Source of the DNA: a bacterium UBP2_UBA2255
GTDB lineage: Bacteria > Edwardsbacteria > AC1 > EtOH8
Reading direction: 5' to 3'
Assembly (NCBI GenBank): GCA_002347565.1
Contig: DDXR01000038.1
Coordinates: 1,732 to 65,731, forward strand
Length of the DNA: 64,000 bases
Shown here: positions 48,151-57,598 of the stretch, piece by piece
Numbering within the stretch: position 1 is the first letter of the stretch
Layout of the letters: the number at the start of each line of letters is the position of its first letter
Notes under the pieces: model-generated
Seen by the model: only the letters and a program-made list of their open reading frames with translations
The model's database searches: none
What the model was told of the DNA's origin: nothing
Program-made: the position numbers and the translations under genes

Positions 48151-48917
48151 CCTTCCCGATACGCTCCAAAAAACACCATCATCATCCGATCATAGGATCG
48201 TCGGCCGAGCACTCGCACCAGAACATCGCGGAGGCGTTTCTGCATCTGCAGTCGCTGTAACGCGGCAGGGGTCGGCGTCATCCGTTCGGCCAGCTGTCGC
48301 GCCGTCATGTTCTTCGTGACGAGAATCCGCTTCAACTGGTACCGATCGGCAGCACCGTCATTGACTCCGAAATCGCTGGTCCATAACGCCCGATACCCGG
48401 CGTCCTGCGCGGCCCGGACCAGTCGCCGGTCGACCATGCCGAACGGTGCGGAAAAATGCGTCACCGGCTTGCCGGTGATCTCCTCGAGGATCGCCCTCGA
48501 TTCCCGTAACTCGTCCCGCATCGTTCGGTCATCAACGCATGACAGGTCGATGTGGGTCAGCCCGTGCGACTGGATCGAAAAACCCCGCCGCGCCAAGTCA
48601 GCTATCTGCGGCCGATCCATCTTGCCACCCGCCCCGATCCTGCCGGCGATAACGAAGAACGTGGCGGTCATGCCGTACCGTTCCAGCAGGGGCGCGGCGT
48701 GGTCGAAATTCGTCCGGCTGCCGTCGTCGAAGGTGATCACGACTTGATCCGTCCGGTCGTCGTTCCCCGAGATGCTTTCCTCGACCGTTAATGTCCGGCA
48801 CCCCCGGGCGGCGATGGAACGCAGGTGCTCCTCCAGTCTGGCGGGCGTAACCGAATAGAGATTCCCCGAGCGGGGAGGACAGACCGCATGGAAGAGGACG
48901 CAGGGGGTCCCGTTCAT
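48147..48917 (-). CDS. Polysaccharide deacetylase (NodB-like)
   Basis: This 256-residue protein has the carbohydrate esterase 4 motifs VVITFDDGSRTNFDHAAPLL (metal Asp pair), IQSHGLTHIDLS (HxxxH), HFSAPFGMVDRR and ALWTSDFGVND. It would remove N-acetyl groups from an exported glycan or lipid-linked precursor. No signal peptide is obvious, so it may act on a cytoplasmic or lipid-linked substrate. It overlaps its neighbours by 4 nt on both sides. Confidence 0.88.
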   Translation of the reverse strand: MNGTPCVLFHAVCPPRSGNLYSVTPARLEEHLRSIAARGCRTLTVEESISGNDDRTDQVVITFDDGSRTNFDHAAPLLERYGMTATFFVIAGRIGAGGKMDRPQIADLARRGFSIQSHGLTHIDLSCVDDRTMRDELRESRAILEEITGKPVTHFSAPFGMVDRRLVRAAQDAGYRALWTSDFGVNDGAADRYQLKRILVTKNMTARQLAERMTPTPAALQRLQMQKRLRDVLVRVLGRRSYDRMMMVFFGAYREG

Positions 48918-49648
48918 CGTGGATGGGCCCTCACAGCGATGGTGTTGCTCTTTCCCTGGATGAAGGGCACGGCATCAGCCCCCGCCAATAATCGCAGCAT
49001 GATTGCCGGGATCCAGTATGCCCGCAGCAGCATGATATATTTGCGGCTGACGGCGAAGGCCCGTGTCTTCGAGAAGTCATCGACGACCGGGCCGCTGCGC
49101 CGGCGGGAGTACCCGATCGAAAAGAACGCCCGTTGGATGCGATTCGCCAGGTCGAACGACGGTGAATAATAGATCTTTTGCATCTTGTCGATCCTCCAGC
49201 CGCTGCGTCGGCATGCAGCCTGGACTTCCTCTGCCGTGGCCCAACGGCAGCCGGCGTATTCACCGAGCACAATCGTCATGTAGAGCGACCCATCGGGCCG
49301 AATCAGCCGCCGCAGTGCCCGCAATCCGGCCTCGGGATCATCGAGGTGCATCAGGACATCGAGCGAGACGATGGCGTCGAACGTCGAGACCTGCTCCGGC
49401 GTTAACCGCTCGATCGGGATCGACAGGAAACGCTGGTGCCGCTCCCCCGCGCAGCGCCTGTTGTTCTGCTCGATCACCTTGGCCGCGACATCGATCCCCA
49501 GCACATCGCATCCGGACTTCGCCAGCTCCTGACTGACGTAGCCGTCGGAGCAGCCGGCATCCAGCACCCGCTGTCCGGGGCGGAGCGGCAGGAAACGCCT
49601 GAGCACCGCCCACCGCCAGTAAGGCCCGATGTGCAAACGCGAGATCAT
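48914..49648 (-). CDS. Class I SAM-dependent methyltransferase
   Basis: The 244-residue protein shows motif I RVLDAGCSDGYVSQELAKSG, then LGIDVAAKVIEQN, FDAIVSLDVLMHLDDPEAG and LIRPDGSLYMTIVLGEY. The C-terminal ~70 residues are hydrophobic and basic. The substrate is likely a sugar or lipid intermediate of this cluster. AGGAGA precedes the ATG; the next gene upstream ends 9 nt before. Confidence 0.86.
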   Translation of the reverse strand: MISRLHIGPYWRWAVLRRFLPLRPGQRVLDAGCSDGYVSQELAKSGCDVLGIDVAAKVIEQNNRRCAGERHQRFLSIPIERLTPEQVSTFDAIVSLDVLMHLDDPEAGLRALRRLIRPDGSLYMTIVLGEYAGCRWATAEEVQAACRRSGWRIDKMQKIYYSPSFDLANRIQRAFFSIGYSRRRSGPVVDDFSKTRAFAVSRKYIMLLRAYWIPAIMLRLLAGADAVPFIQGKSNTIAVRAHPR

Positions 49649-49657
49649 CGGAATCTC

Positions 49658-50431
49658 CTATTTTACCGCCCGGACCACGGTGATGCGGGCGAAGCGGCGC
49701 AACGGCGGGAAAGCGGCCAGCAGGGCCGCGTCCAGCCGCAGCAGGGCGCCGCGCACGGTGCGATGGTGGACCAGCCTGTCCAGGCGCGAGAACAACTGGA
49801 ACTCCCGGTGTTCGATCCGGCTGAAGCCGTGGCAGGCATCGAGCAGTTCCGCCAACCGCAGGCCGCGTTCCGTCTCGGTCCCCATCCGCCGTACCGGCAC
49901 GATCCCCTTCGCCCATTCGACCGTGCGGCTGTCGGCCAGCGGATCGCTGATCACGGCGATGCCGCCCGGCCGCAGCCACCCATGGATCCTGTGAACAGCG
50001 TTCCCGACGTCGGTATGGTGCAGGACATCGACGCAGGCCACGACATCGAAGCTGCCGGCCGGGAACTCCGCCGTCTCGATCGCGGTCGCCCGGGTCCTGA
50101 TGCGACCGGTGACACCGTTCTCCCGGGCCAGGTCCCGCAGCAGTTCCAACATCCTGTCGGAGACGTCGATGGCGGTCACCTCCGCTGCGCCCCGCCGGGC
50201 CATCACGATCGACAACCATCCCGTTCCGGCGCCGCAATCCAGCACCCGCTTCCCGGCCACATCGCCGATCTGCCGATAAATGAAGGCCCTGCTGTCGGCC
50301 CACGGGTGCCCCAGCGGAATGTAGCCCTCGTCCACCTTGTTCCCGAACGCCGTCGCCGCGTATCGGCGGCTGGTCGCGGAGAATTCGTTCCAGAAATCGC
50401 GTTCGTGCGCGTATCGATCGTTGCGCGCCAT
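49658..50431 (-). CDS. Class I SAM-dependent methyltransferase
   Basis: This 257-residue protein starts at ATG 50431, 2 nt after the GT2 stop. Motifs are RVLDCGAGTGWLSIVMARRG, VTAIDVSDRMLELLRDLAR, FDVVACVDVLHHTDVGN and WLRPGGIAVISDPLAD. A ~50-residue N-terminal part (RDFWNEFSATSRRYAATAFG) precedes them. It resembles ubiquinone/menaquinone-type methyltransferases but the position suggests a glycan or lipid substrate. Confidence 0.86.
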   Translation of the reverse strand: MARNDRYAHERDFWNEFSATSRRYAATAFGNKVDEGYIPLGHPWADSRAFIYRQIGDVAGKRVLDCGAGTGWLSIVMARRGAAEVTAIDVSDRMLELLRDLARENGVTGRIRTRATAIETAEFPAGSFDVVACVDVLHHTDVGNAVHRIHGWLRPGGIAVISDPLADSRTVEWAKGIVPVRRMGTETERGLRLAELLDACHGFSRIEHREFQLFSRLDRLVHHRTVRGALLRLDAALLAAFPPLRRFARITVVRAVK

Positions 50432-50433
50432 CG

Positions 50434-51384
50434 TCAGCTCGCGCTCGCGCTCCCGGGGGCCGTGACGGAACGGCAGACACGGGCCGCCAGCAGGGGATAT
50501 CGCACTGCCGATGCCAGAAACAGGGCGAACCGCTGCCGTCCGTGCTGGGAGAACACCGTGAATGCCGATGCCAGGGTCGTGGCCGCCAGGAACAGACCGT
50601 ACAGGATGATCAGGGAAGCCCGCTCTGCGCCGGAATGGTGCAGGCAGAAATACGTCACTTGGCTCCGGTGCAGTACCAGGAAGTTGTCCAACGGCCTTGC
50701 CTCGGTGCTCTTGCCACCGAGATGGACGACGTCGCCGCACGGCACGTAGTAGCAGCGGTACCCGTTTCGCGACAATCGCCGGGCGAGGTCCTTCTCCTCG
50801 GCGTACATGAAGTACGTCTCCCGCAGCAGTTCCGGGCCTGGCACCGCGGCGCGCCGCACCATCATGAAGGCGCCTCTCAGGTAATCGACCGGGCGGGCAA
50901 TGCCAGCGCTATAATGTGCCCGCCGGTACCCCGGCAGCACCCAGCGGTCGATCAGCAGCGCCTGCAGCACCATCCGGCCGAGAGTGGGAAAATATCCGAT
51001 CGACGGTTGCGGCCGTCCATCGGCCTCGATCAGCCGGCAGGCGGCCATCCCGGCGTCGGGCGTCCGTTCCATGAACTCCCGGACGTAACGGATGGCTCCC
51101 AGCCGCACCACGGTATCGGGATTCAGCAGCAGCAGGTAGGGCGCGGTGGCGACCGCGGCGCCCTGGTTGCAGGCCTTGGCGAACCCAGCGTTGACCTGGT
51201 TCGCGACCATGGTCACGCCAGGGAACTCCTGCCGCACCGCCTCGGCGCTGCCATCGCCGGAGTCGTTGTCGACCACGATCACTTCGGCGGCCATGCCGCG
51301 GCACTCGTCGATCACCGACCGCAGGCAGTCCAGCAGCAGCGTGCGCACGTTGTAGCTGACGATGACGACTGCGAGATCAGCCAT
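50434..51384 (-). CDS. Glycosyltransferase family 2 (rhamnosyltransferase-like)
   Basis: This 316-residue GT-A enzyme has AVVIVSYNVRTLLLDCLRSV, VIVVDNDSGDGSAEAVR, ANQVNAGFAKACNQGAAVAT, LLLNPDTVVRL, VDYLRGAFMMVRRAA, YAEEKDLARRLSRNGY and a C-terminal membrane helix. The pattern is that of WbbL-like rhamnosyltransferases. The ATG at 51384 overlaps the ligase/polymerase stop by 8 nt. Confidence 0.88.
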   Translation of the reverse strand: MADLAVVIVSYNVRTLLLDCLRSVIDECRGMAAEVIVVDNDSGDGSAEAVRQEFPGVTMVANQVNAGFAKACNQGAAVATAPYLLLLNPDTVVRLGAIRYVREFMERTPDAGMAACRLIEADGRPQPSIGYFPTLGRMVLQALLIDRWVLPGYRRAHYSAGIARPVDYLRGAFMMVRRAAVPGPELLRETYFMYAEEKDLARRLSRNGYRCYYVPCGDVVHLGGKSTEARPLDNFLVLHRSQVTYFCLHHSGAERASLIILYGLFLAATTLASAFTVFSQHGRQRFALFLASAVRYPLLAARVCRSVTAPGSASAS

Positions 51385-52774
51385 GGCCACCACCGCCACC
51401 TTCGCCGCCGTAGCCCAAGCCCAGGGCGATTACCACCGCCAGAATAAAAACTGCCTCCCTGGTCTGCAGCACCGGTGTGGACAGCCCGACGAATAGCCCC
51501 AAGTAGCAGGCAATCATCGCCACCACCGCCCAAGCCCCCGTCGCATGCTCGGCGTTTGTCGCGGCCCTGATCCGCAGCCGCAGCAGCAGACCGCGGAATA
51601 CCATCGCCATCAGGAATAGGCCGGCCAGCCCGCCCTTGGCGGCGACATTAATCAGGTCGTTGTGGGTGAAGTTCGTCCTGAGGTGCCCCATCCCTATCCC
51701 GGCGATGAACCGGTAGAACCTGTACTGGAACCCGTATCCGACTCCCAGCAGCGGAGCCTCGAGGAACAGCCTTCCCGCCTGCGCGAACTCGGCGCTGCGG
51801 TTCTGGAACGAGATGTCGTGCTGGTAATCTACTAGACTGCGGAACCGCTCCTCCTGCTGGCTCAGCACCTGTTCGGTCGCCTTGGTGTTGTACAGCGCGA
51901 TCAGCGTGCCGATGACCAGCAACACCATCAGCACCACTGCCTGGGCTCGGTACCTGGTGAAGAAAAACAATATCATCGGCACGGCCAGCGCCATTGCCAG
52001 CCATACGGTGCGGGTCTGGGTCAGGCCGGCAGCCAGCAGGGCCAGCAGGGCCAGCAGCAGCCAGCGGTTGCGCCGGGGTGCTCGACTGGCGAACAGCGCC
52101 AGCCCTGCCATGAACATCAGCGGCGGGTGCAGGGTCGACAACCGGACAGGAACGCCGGCCACCCAGCCCATGCCCAGACCGAGATGCCGGTTGAGAATGA
52201 ATACGATATCGCGCAGCAATCCGGCGGCCACCGGCACAACAACCAGATAGATCAGCCAGCGCGATCCCTTCTCCCCGAAGTGGTCGACCAACACTGGGAT
52301 CATCAGCAGCATCAGCAGCGGGGCGATGTCGCGCAGCCAGTCGGACAGCGTGAAGCCGTACTTCATGCCCAGCAGCGGTGACACCCCCAGGTAAATCGTG
52401 AACACGAAAATCCACCGGTATTCCGGGAGAGCCCAGGGATGCCGCCCGCGTCGGGCGTTTGTCCACAGCCATAGCGCCAGGTTGTAGCCGAGCAGCAGCG
52501 CCACGCCGACCTTGACGATGCCGATGCCGCCGGACGGCGGCACGAACGGATAGGTCAGTAACAGCAGGGCCGTGCCGTACACCGGCCGCCACAGGATCAT
52601 CACGCCGCCGAACGCCAGCGCGATCATCGGCGCCAGGCTGGAGGTCGGGTAGAACAGGTACCGGTAGAGATAGCTGCTGCCCAGATAGATGGCGACCCCG
52701 GCGATCAGCAGGTCGCGCAACAGCGATGAACTGCGGAGCACCCGGTGGAATCGCTGTCCCGGTTCTACCGGCAT
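51377..52774 (-). CDS. O-antigen ligase/polymerase family membrane protein
   Basis: This 465-residue protein has about 12 helices and the Wzy_C-type region: the loop around QTRTVWLAMALAVPMILFFF, a large periplasmic loop with RSAEFAQAGRLFLEAPLLGV, GYGFQYRFYRF and THNDLINVAAKGGLAGLFLM. Proteins of this type either ligate the finished glycan to lipid A core or polymerise repeat units; the two cannot be told apart here. The ATG at 52774 overlaps the GT4 stop by 10 nt. Confidence 0.87.
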   Translation of the reverse strand: MPVEPGQRFHRVLRSSSLLRDLLIAGVAIYLGSSYLYRYLFYPTSSLAPMIALAFGGVMILWRPVYGTALLLLTYPFVPPSGGIGIVKVGVALLLGYNLALWLWTNARRGRHPWALPEYRWIFVFTIYLGVSPLLGMKYGFTLSDWLRDIAPLLMLLMIPVLVDHFGEKGSRWLIYLVVVPVAAGLLRDIVFILNRHLGLGMGWVAGVPVRLSTLHPPLMFMAGLALFASRAPRRNRWLLLALLALLAAGLTQTRTVWLAMALAVPMILFFFTRYRAQAVVLMVLLVIGTLIALYNTKATEQVLSQQEERFRSLVDYQHDISFQNRSAEFAQAGRLFLEAPLLGVGYGFQYRFYRFIAGIGMGHLRTNFTHNDLINVAAKGGLAGLFLMAMVFRGLLLRLRIRAATNAEHATGAWAVVAMIACYLGLFVGLSTPVLQTREAVFILAVVIALGLGYGGEGGGGGHG

Positions 52775-53859
52775 GAGGCCTCCATCAGCAGCTGATAGGT
52801 TCTCTCCCCCGCTTCGTCCCACGAAAACCGGATCGCGCGGTCGCGCCCCTTGTTGCCCAGGCTCAGTCTCAGGCCCGCATCATTGAGCAGGTGCGTCACC
52901 TTCCGGGCGATGTCGGCGGCATCGAGGGGATCGAAGTACCTGACCGCATCCCCGCCCACCTCCGGAAGCGACACCACGTTGCTGCAGACCACGGGACACC
53001 CGCAGGCCATGGCCTCCAGCACCGGCAGGCCGAATCCCTCGACCAGGCTGGGGAACACGAACAGGGCCGCCGTGCGGTACAGGCGGATCACGTCATCATC
53101 GGACGGGTTCTCGATGATCTCCACGCTTCCCTCCAGATGTTTCGACATCACCAATGCCCGGATGTCGATGTAGAGGCCCCCGGGGCTGGCCGGCCGGCTT
53201 TGTCCCGCCAGGACCAGTTTCCCGGCGAACCCCTGCTGCCGCAGGATGGCATGGGCGTCGAGCAATCGTTCCAGGTTCTTGCGCCGGTCGAAAGCGCCGA
53301 CGAAGAGCAGGAACGTGTCCCTCGGCTCGCCGGGCGGCGGCGGCGCGTACCCGGCGGAAACGCCGCACGGGATCACGCTGATCCTGGCGGCCGGGATGCC
53401 AGACAACCGCTGGATCTGGCCGGCAGAATACCTGGATATCGTGATGACCCTCGATGCCACCTTTTCCATCCTGGCCATTTGCATCCTGTTCTGGATCCGG
53501 TCGGCCCACGAACGGCGGATCCCGCGCAACGCCGTCGCCGGGGCGACATCCAGGACCGTCGCCACGGTCGTCACGTGCGGCCATAGCCAGATATCATTGG
53601 CCGGGAAGTACATCAGGTCTATCGCGTCCCTTCGAACCGCCCGCGGCAGGGTCCAGTTCAGCCAGGGACGGCCGCGCTGCGGCGGGACATGGCGGGCGAT
53701 GAGCCCGGTCCGGTCCATCGCCGCTTCGCGGGACGGGCTGTAGAGAAAGAACGCGTCACGCGCCAGGTCCAACCTCGCCAGGGCCGACACGATCTCGGTG
53801 ACGTACCGGCCCGGTCCCCGGCCGCCGGACCTCGCCGTGATGTCAATGCCGATCCGCAT
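52765..53859 (-). CDS. GT4-family glycosyltransferase
   Basis: The 364-residue GT-B enzyme has an N-terminal acceptor domain (MRIGIDITARSGGRGPGRYV), and a donor domain with FLLFVGAFDRRKNLERLLDA, KLVLAGQSRP, ALFVFPSLVEGFGLPVLEAM and VVCSNVVSLPEVGGDAVRYF. The E-G-FG-LP-x-E motif is intact. It is probably a hexosyltransferase on lipid-linked intermediates. It follows the GT2 gene by 3 nt. Confidence 0.92.
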   Translation of the reverse strand: MRIGIDITARSGGRGPGRYVTEIVSALARLDLARDAFFLYSPSREAAMDRTGLIARHVPPQRGRPWLNWTLPRAVRRDAIDLMYFPANDIWLWPHVTTVATVLDVAPATALRGIRRSWADRIQNRMQMARMEKVASRVITISRYSAGQIQRLSGIPAARISVIPCGVSAGYAPPPPGEPRDTFLLFVGAFDRRKNLERLLDAHAILRQQGFAGKLVLAGQSRPASPGGLYIDIRALVMSKHLEGSVEIIENPSDDDVIRLYRTAALFVFPSLVEGFGLPVLEAMACGCPVVCSNVVSLPEVGGDAVRYFDPLDAADIARKVTHLLNDAGLRLSLGNKGRDRAIRFSWDEAGERTYQLLMEASCR

Positions 53860-53862
53860 GCA

Positions 53863-54834
53863 TCACCCGCTCCCCAGTTCCCGGTTCATGCCCGCCAGCG
53901 TGTGGTGCCAAAGCACCAGCGATATCAGGGAGAACCTGGCGGCATCGGGGATGAGCAGGAACGGGCTGGCGGCCGCGGCTTTGATCATGGACATGACCGG
54001 ATCATTGTACAGCACCCGCTTCATCGCGTGCCAGGCCCGCGGGGCCCGGTCCGGGCCGTGATAGTTTCCGGCGGAGCGGATGGACAGCGTCCCGGCCAGC
54101 TCGGGATGCTTGCGCCAGAAGATGACCGCCGACCGGCCCGACTGGAACGCCCGGGCGCACAGGTCATCGAACGAAAGGATGACATGGTGCCCGGCCCGCG
54201 CTGCCTGCGCGAACAGGACCCGCACCCCCCGCTGGCACAGCCGGTACCCCAGCTCGCTGTCCTCGTAGTTCGGGCTGGGCAGCGTCTCGTCGAACATCCC
54301 CGCCGCGACGACCAGCGAGCGGCGCAACGACAGGTTATTGGAGATGAACAGCCCCCACCGATCGCGGCGGGCCGGGCTGGCCGCCCGGCGGTACACCCGC
54401 TCCCAAAAATCGTCAAGATATCTCATGACGGGCCCGCCGCCCCTGTCGTCGACGATGGGCGTGTACCCCAGCACCGCGATCATGCGGTCCTTCGCCTCGG
54501 CATGGGCCTTCAGGTGCGCCGCGATCAGCCCCTGCCCGGCCTCCACGTCGTCGTCGATGAACAGGACTATCTCGCCCGACGCGGCCCCGATGGCGATGTT
54601 GCGGTTGGCGGCCGGGCCCACGTTCTGGTGCGTCACGTACCGGACCGCCGGCAGGCCGCCCGGGAACGCACGCATCATCTCGTCCGTGCCGTCGGTGGAG
54701 CCGTCGTCGCTGACGATGATCTCGTACCGCGTCCGGTCGAAATCCTGTTCCCGCAACGCCCGCAGGCACCGTTCAAGCTGGTCACGGCGATTATACGTCG
54801 GTACCACGACGCTGACGGCGAAACGGTCAGCCAT
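53863..54834 (-). CDS. Glycosyltransferase family 2
   Basis: This 323-residue GT-A enzyme shows VSVVVPTYNRRDQLERCLRA, YEIIVSDDGSTDGTDEMM, THQNVGPAANRNIAIGAASG, VLFIDDDVEAGQGLIAAH and YEDSELGYRLCQRGVR. A hydrophobic segment near the C-terminus may associate it with the membrane. It overlaps the GT4 gene upstream by 8 nt. Confidence 0.9.
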   Translation of the reverse strand: MADRFAVSVVVPTYNRRDQLERCLRALREQDFDRTRYEIIVSDDGSTDGTDEMMRAFPGGLPAVRYVTHQNVGPAANRNIAIGAASGEIVLFIDDDVEAGQGLIAAHLKAHAEAKDRMIAVLGYTPIVDDRGGGPVMRYLDDFWERVYRRAASPARRDRWGLFISNNLSLRRSLVVAAGMFDETLPSPNYEDSELGYRLCQRGVRVLFAQAARAGHHVILSFDDLCARAFQSGRSAVIFWRKHPELAGTLSIRSAGNYHGPDRAPRAWHAMKRVLYNDPVMSMIKAAAASPFLLIPDAARFSLISLVLWHHTLAGMNRELGSG

Positions 54835-55897
54835 CGCTCAGAATCTCCTGGTGCAGGTCGTCAAAGCGTTGGATCCACTTGTCCAGTGAAAAGCGCTGTT
54901 CGACGTCGATCCTGGCCTTTCGCCCCATTAACTTCACCTGTTCGCGCCTCTCGAACAGTTGCTGGATGGCGTCGGCCAGCGCGACGGCATCACCGGGCTC
55001 GACCAACAGGCCGGTCTCGCCATGCCGCACTATTTCCGGCAAACCGCCGGCCCGGGTCGCGATCACCGGCAGGCCGCAGGCCATGGCCTCGATGGCGGCC
55101 TTGCCGAACGGCTCGGCCCACGCCGAGGGCACCACGGCCAGGGTCGAGCGCGACAGCGCCGCTGCCAGGTCGTTCTGGCCGATCTTTCCCAGCAGCTCAA
55201 CGTCGGATAGACCGCCGAGCAATGATCCAATTTCCTCCTGCGAAAAACCCGACCGCCCCGGCCAAAGGTCGCCGCCACCGGCCAGCCGCAGCACGAACCG
55301 CACTCCCCGCTGCTGCAGCAGCCGCTTGGCCGCCAGCAGGACGTCAAAGCCTTTCTTGGCGCTCCATTGGCCAGCGAAGGTCACGACCGGCATGGGATCG
55401 CTTGTCCCCCGTGGGCCGGGCGTGAACAGGCCCGTATCGACCGCGTTGTGGACCACCAGGCAGCGGCGCGGCCTGATCCCGGGATGCCGCGCCAGCACCG
55501 CGTTCTTCAGGTATTCCGACACGAACACGAACGTGGCCCGGTTGTACCTGCCCGGCACGATCCGGTGATAGTCCAGGTGCAGTTCATTTTGGAACACCGC
55601 CACCGACCGCTCCGGCCGGTACAGCGCGCCCTGCGGGCAATTGTGAAAGTGGCAGACGTCGGCGTCCCGGTTGCGCCGCATGAAACCACGGTAGTAGCGG
55701 TCCGGACCGATGTACGGCAGGGAGGAATACGGGACGTTCCGGAACTCGGCGCTGCCGCCCTCAACCCGGCCGAACAGGGACACATCATGCCCGTGCCGGG
55801 CCAGGCCTTTCTTCAGGTCGACCAGCGATGTTTCCAGCCCGCCGTAAAGGTCGCCTTTGACGATAGCGACCGGCCAGTTCAGGAGCGCGATCTTCAT
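54827..55897 (-). CDS. GT4-family glycosyltransferase
   Basis: The 356-residue protein from ATG 55897 has the acceptor-side GGLETSLVDLKKGLARHGHD, then VVTFAGQWSAKKGFDVLLAA, FVLRLAGGGDLWPG, LAVVPSAWAEPFGKAAIEAM and GLPVIATRAGGLPEIVRHGE. The EPFGxxAxEAMA motif is that of GT4. The start overlaps the upstream stop (ATGA). Confidence 0.92.
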   Translation of the reverse strand: MKIALLNWPVAIVKGDLYGGLETSLVDLKKGLARHGHDVSLFGRVEGGSAEFRNVPYSSLPYIGPDRYYRGFMRRNRDADVCHFHNCPQGALYRPERSVAVFQNELHLDYHRIVPGRYNRATFVFVSEYLKNAVLARHPGIRPRRCLVVHNAVDTGLFTPGPRGTSDPMPVVTFAGQWSAKKGFDVLLAAKRLLQQRGVRFVLRLAGGGDLWPGRSGFSQEEIGSLLGGLSDVELLGKIGQNDLAAALSRSTLAVVPSAWAEPFGKAAIEAMACGLPVIATRAGGLPEIVRHGETGLLVEPGDAVALADAIQQLFERREQVKLMGRKARIDVEQRFSLDKWIQRFDDLHQEILSDG

Positions 55898-57042
55898 ACG
55901 GCCATCAGCACCTTCTCGACCTGTGCCACCATGACGGACAGCCGGAAACTGCCGCGAACATGTTCCCGGGCTTTTTCCCGGCGTTCCTGTTTCTCCTGCT
56001 GCGTCAGCCCTATGGCGCTCCGGATCGCGCCGGCGAAGGCCTGCGCTGTCGGCTCGGCCACGAACCCGTTGTCCCCCACCACCTCGGGCAGCGCGCCGCG
56101 GTCGGAGACGACCGGGATCGCGCCGCAGGCCATGGCCTCGGCCGCGGCCAGGCCGAAGGCCTCCAGGCACAGCGAAGGGACCAGGACGATCTCCGCCGTG
56201 CGCATCCTCGCCCAGACGTCCCGCCGCAGCAGGGCCCCGGCGTACGTCACCTGCTTGCCCAGTTTTTCGCGGCGGATGAACGTCACCAGCTGGCCCTGGT
56301 AGCGGGCGGAGCGCCCGGTGCCGATGATCTCCAGCGGCAGGACCAGCCCCTGGTCGCGCAGCAGGGCCAGCGCCTCCAGCGCGACATGCGTCCCCTTGTG
56401 CCGCGAGACCGCCCCGACGAACAGCAGCTTGCGCTCCCGCTGTGCCGGGACGGCGCCGTCAAGAATTTCATCAGGCAGTCCGTTGTAGACCACCTGCAGC
56501 CGGTCCGGGGGGAATCCGTGCCCCGCCAGCGGCCGGGCGATGGCCTGTGAGACGGCGATCATACGCGCACGTTCCAGGGCGGGTTCGGTGTGGGACAGCC
56601 GCTGGACCAGCGACGGCGAATGGCGGTGATGCTTCCAGTAATGGCCGTAGTAATGGTTGTGGCAATGGACCGCGGTGCGGACCCCCATGTCGAGGGCCGC
56701 GGCCAGCGGGGACAGGGTCGTCCATTCCAGGTTGTGGACGTAGACCACGTCGGGCCGGTGCTTGCGCACGGCCTGCTGCACGATGCGATAGTTGCGGCGC
56801 GCCACTCCCATCCACCGCAACTTGGCCAGCAGGGTCCGCATCTGGCGGCGTTGCTCCACGCGCGGGTTCGAGGACATCAGCGGCTCGACGCGGTACCGTT
56901 CCTCGTACTTCGCGGTCCCGGCCGTCAGCACGTCCACGGAGTGCCCCATCCGGGCCAGGCCGGTGAAGATGTCGTGGCACAGCAGCTCGGCGCCGCCCGT
57001 GTCGCGCTGGCGCATGAAGTTCTGGATGGCGAGGATTTTCAT
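55894..57042 (-). CDS. GT4-family glycosyltransferase
   Basis: This 382-residue enzyme has TGGAELLCHDIFTGLARMGH, VYVHNLEWTTLSPLAAAL, LLFVGAVSRHKGTHVALEAL, LEIIGTGRSARY, VLVPSLCLEAFGLAAAEAMA and IPVVSDRGALPEVVGDNGF. All GT4 donor-site features are visible. The ATG at 57042 is chosen because the family starts MKILAIQN. It lies 22 nt after the acyltransferase gene, and the composition changes from AT-richer to GC-rich at this point. Confidence 0.92.
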   Translation of the reverse strand: MKILAIQNFMRQRDTGGAELLCHDIFTGLARMGHSVDVLTAGTAKYEERYRVEPLMSSNPRVEQRRQMRTLLAKLRWMGVARRNYRIVQQAVRKHRPDVVYVHNLEWTTLSPLAAALDMGVRTAVHCHNHYYGHYWKHHRHSPSLVQRLSHTEPALERARMIAVSQAIARPLAGHGFPPDRLQVVYNGLPDEILDGAVPAQRERKLLFVGAVSRHKGTHVALEALALLRDQGLVLPLEIIGTGRSARYQGQLVTFIRREKLGKQVTYAGALLRRDVWARMRTAEIVLVPSLCLEAFGLAAAEAMACGAIPVVSDRGALPEVVGDNGFVAEPTAQAFAGAIRSAIGLTQQEKQERREKAREHVRGSFRLSVMVAQVEKVLMAV

Positions 57043-57064
57043 GAGATGTACGGCAGTTCGGACA

Positions 57065-57598
57065 TCAGATCCTTCGCCCGATTTTCTTCGCTGGCACACC
57101 ACCAACAATAACATAGGGTTCTACATCCCTTGTCACAACGGCACCAGCACCGACAACTGCGCCATCCCCAATATTCACGCCAGCAAGAATGATCACACCT
57201 GCGCCGATCCAAACATCATTCCCTATCTTGACGGGCTTATTGATCAGGGGCTGCTGCAAGATCATTTTTGTGCTTCTCTTGATGCCATGCTCATTCGTAA
57301 AAACCATCAACCCTGGGCCGATCATCACGTCGTGGCCTATTTCTATTTTTTCATCGGCGTTCAAGATCGCATTCAAACCGATGCTTGAGTTATCGCCGAT
57401 AAAAATGTTCCAGTAGTAGTTCAATTGGGCGCCTGGCTGTATGTTCACATTTCTCCCCATCTTCCCGACAAAATAGCGCAGAAAAGCGACCCGAGCTCTG
57501 GAACCAAAAGATTTGGCATCACGGGGTGCCGGTAAATCCTTCAGGAAAAGTGCGTAGAATAGCATGATCGCCTTTTCCAGATTATACTTGAGGCTCAT
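57065..57598 (-). CDS. Hexapeptide-repeat (left-handed beta-helix) O-acyltransferase
   Basis: This 177-residue protein has an N-terminal amphipathic part and then hexapeptide turns: [80 protein letters not shown] and [12 protein letters not shown]. The pattern is that of serine/maltose O-acetyltransferases (WcaF-like) that acetylate sugars. The base composition is lower in GC than upstream genes. ATG at 57598 overlaps the GT stop (ATGA). Confidence 0.9.
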   Translation of the reverse strand: MSLKYNLEKAIMLFYALFLKDLPAPRDAKSFGSRARVAFLRYFVGKMGRNVNIQPGAQLNYYWNIFIGDNSSIGLNAILNADEKIEIGHDVMIGPGLMVFTNEHGIKRSTKMILQQPLINKPVKIGNDVWIGAGVIILAGVNIGDGAVVGAGAVVTRDVEPYVIVGGVPAKKIGRRI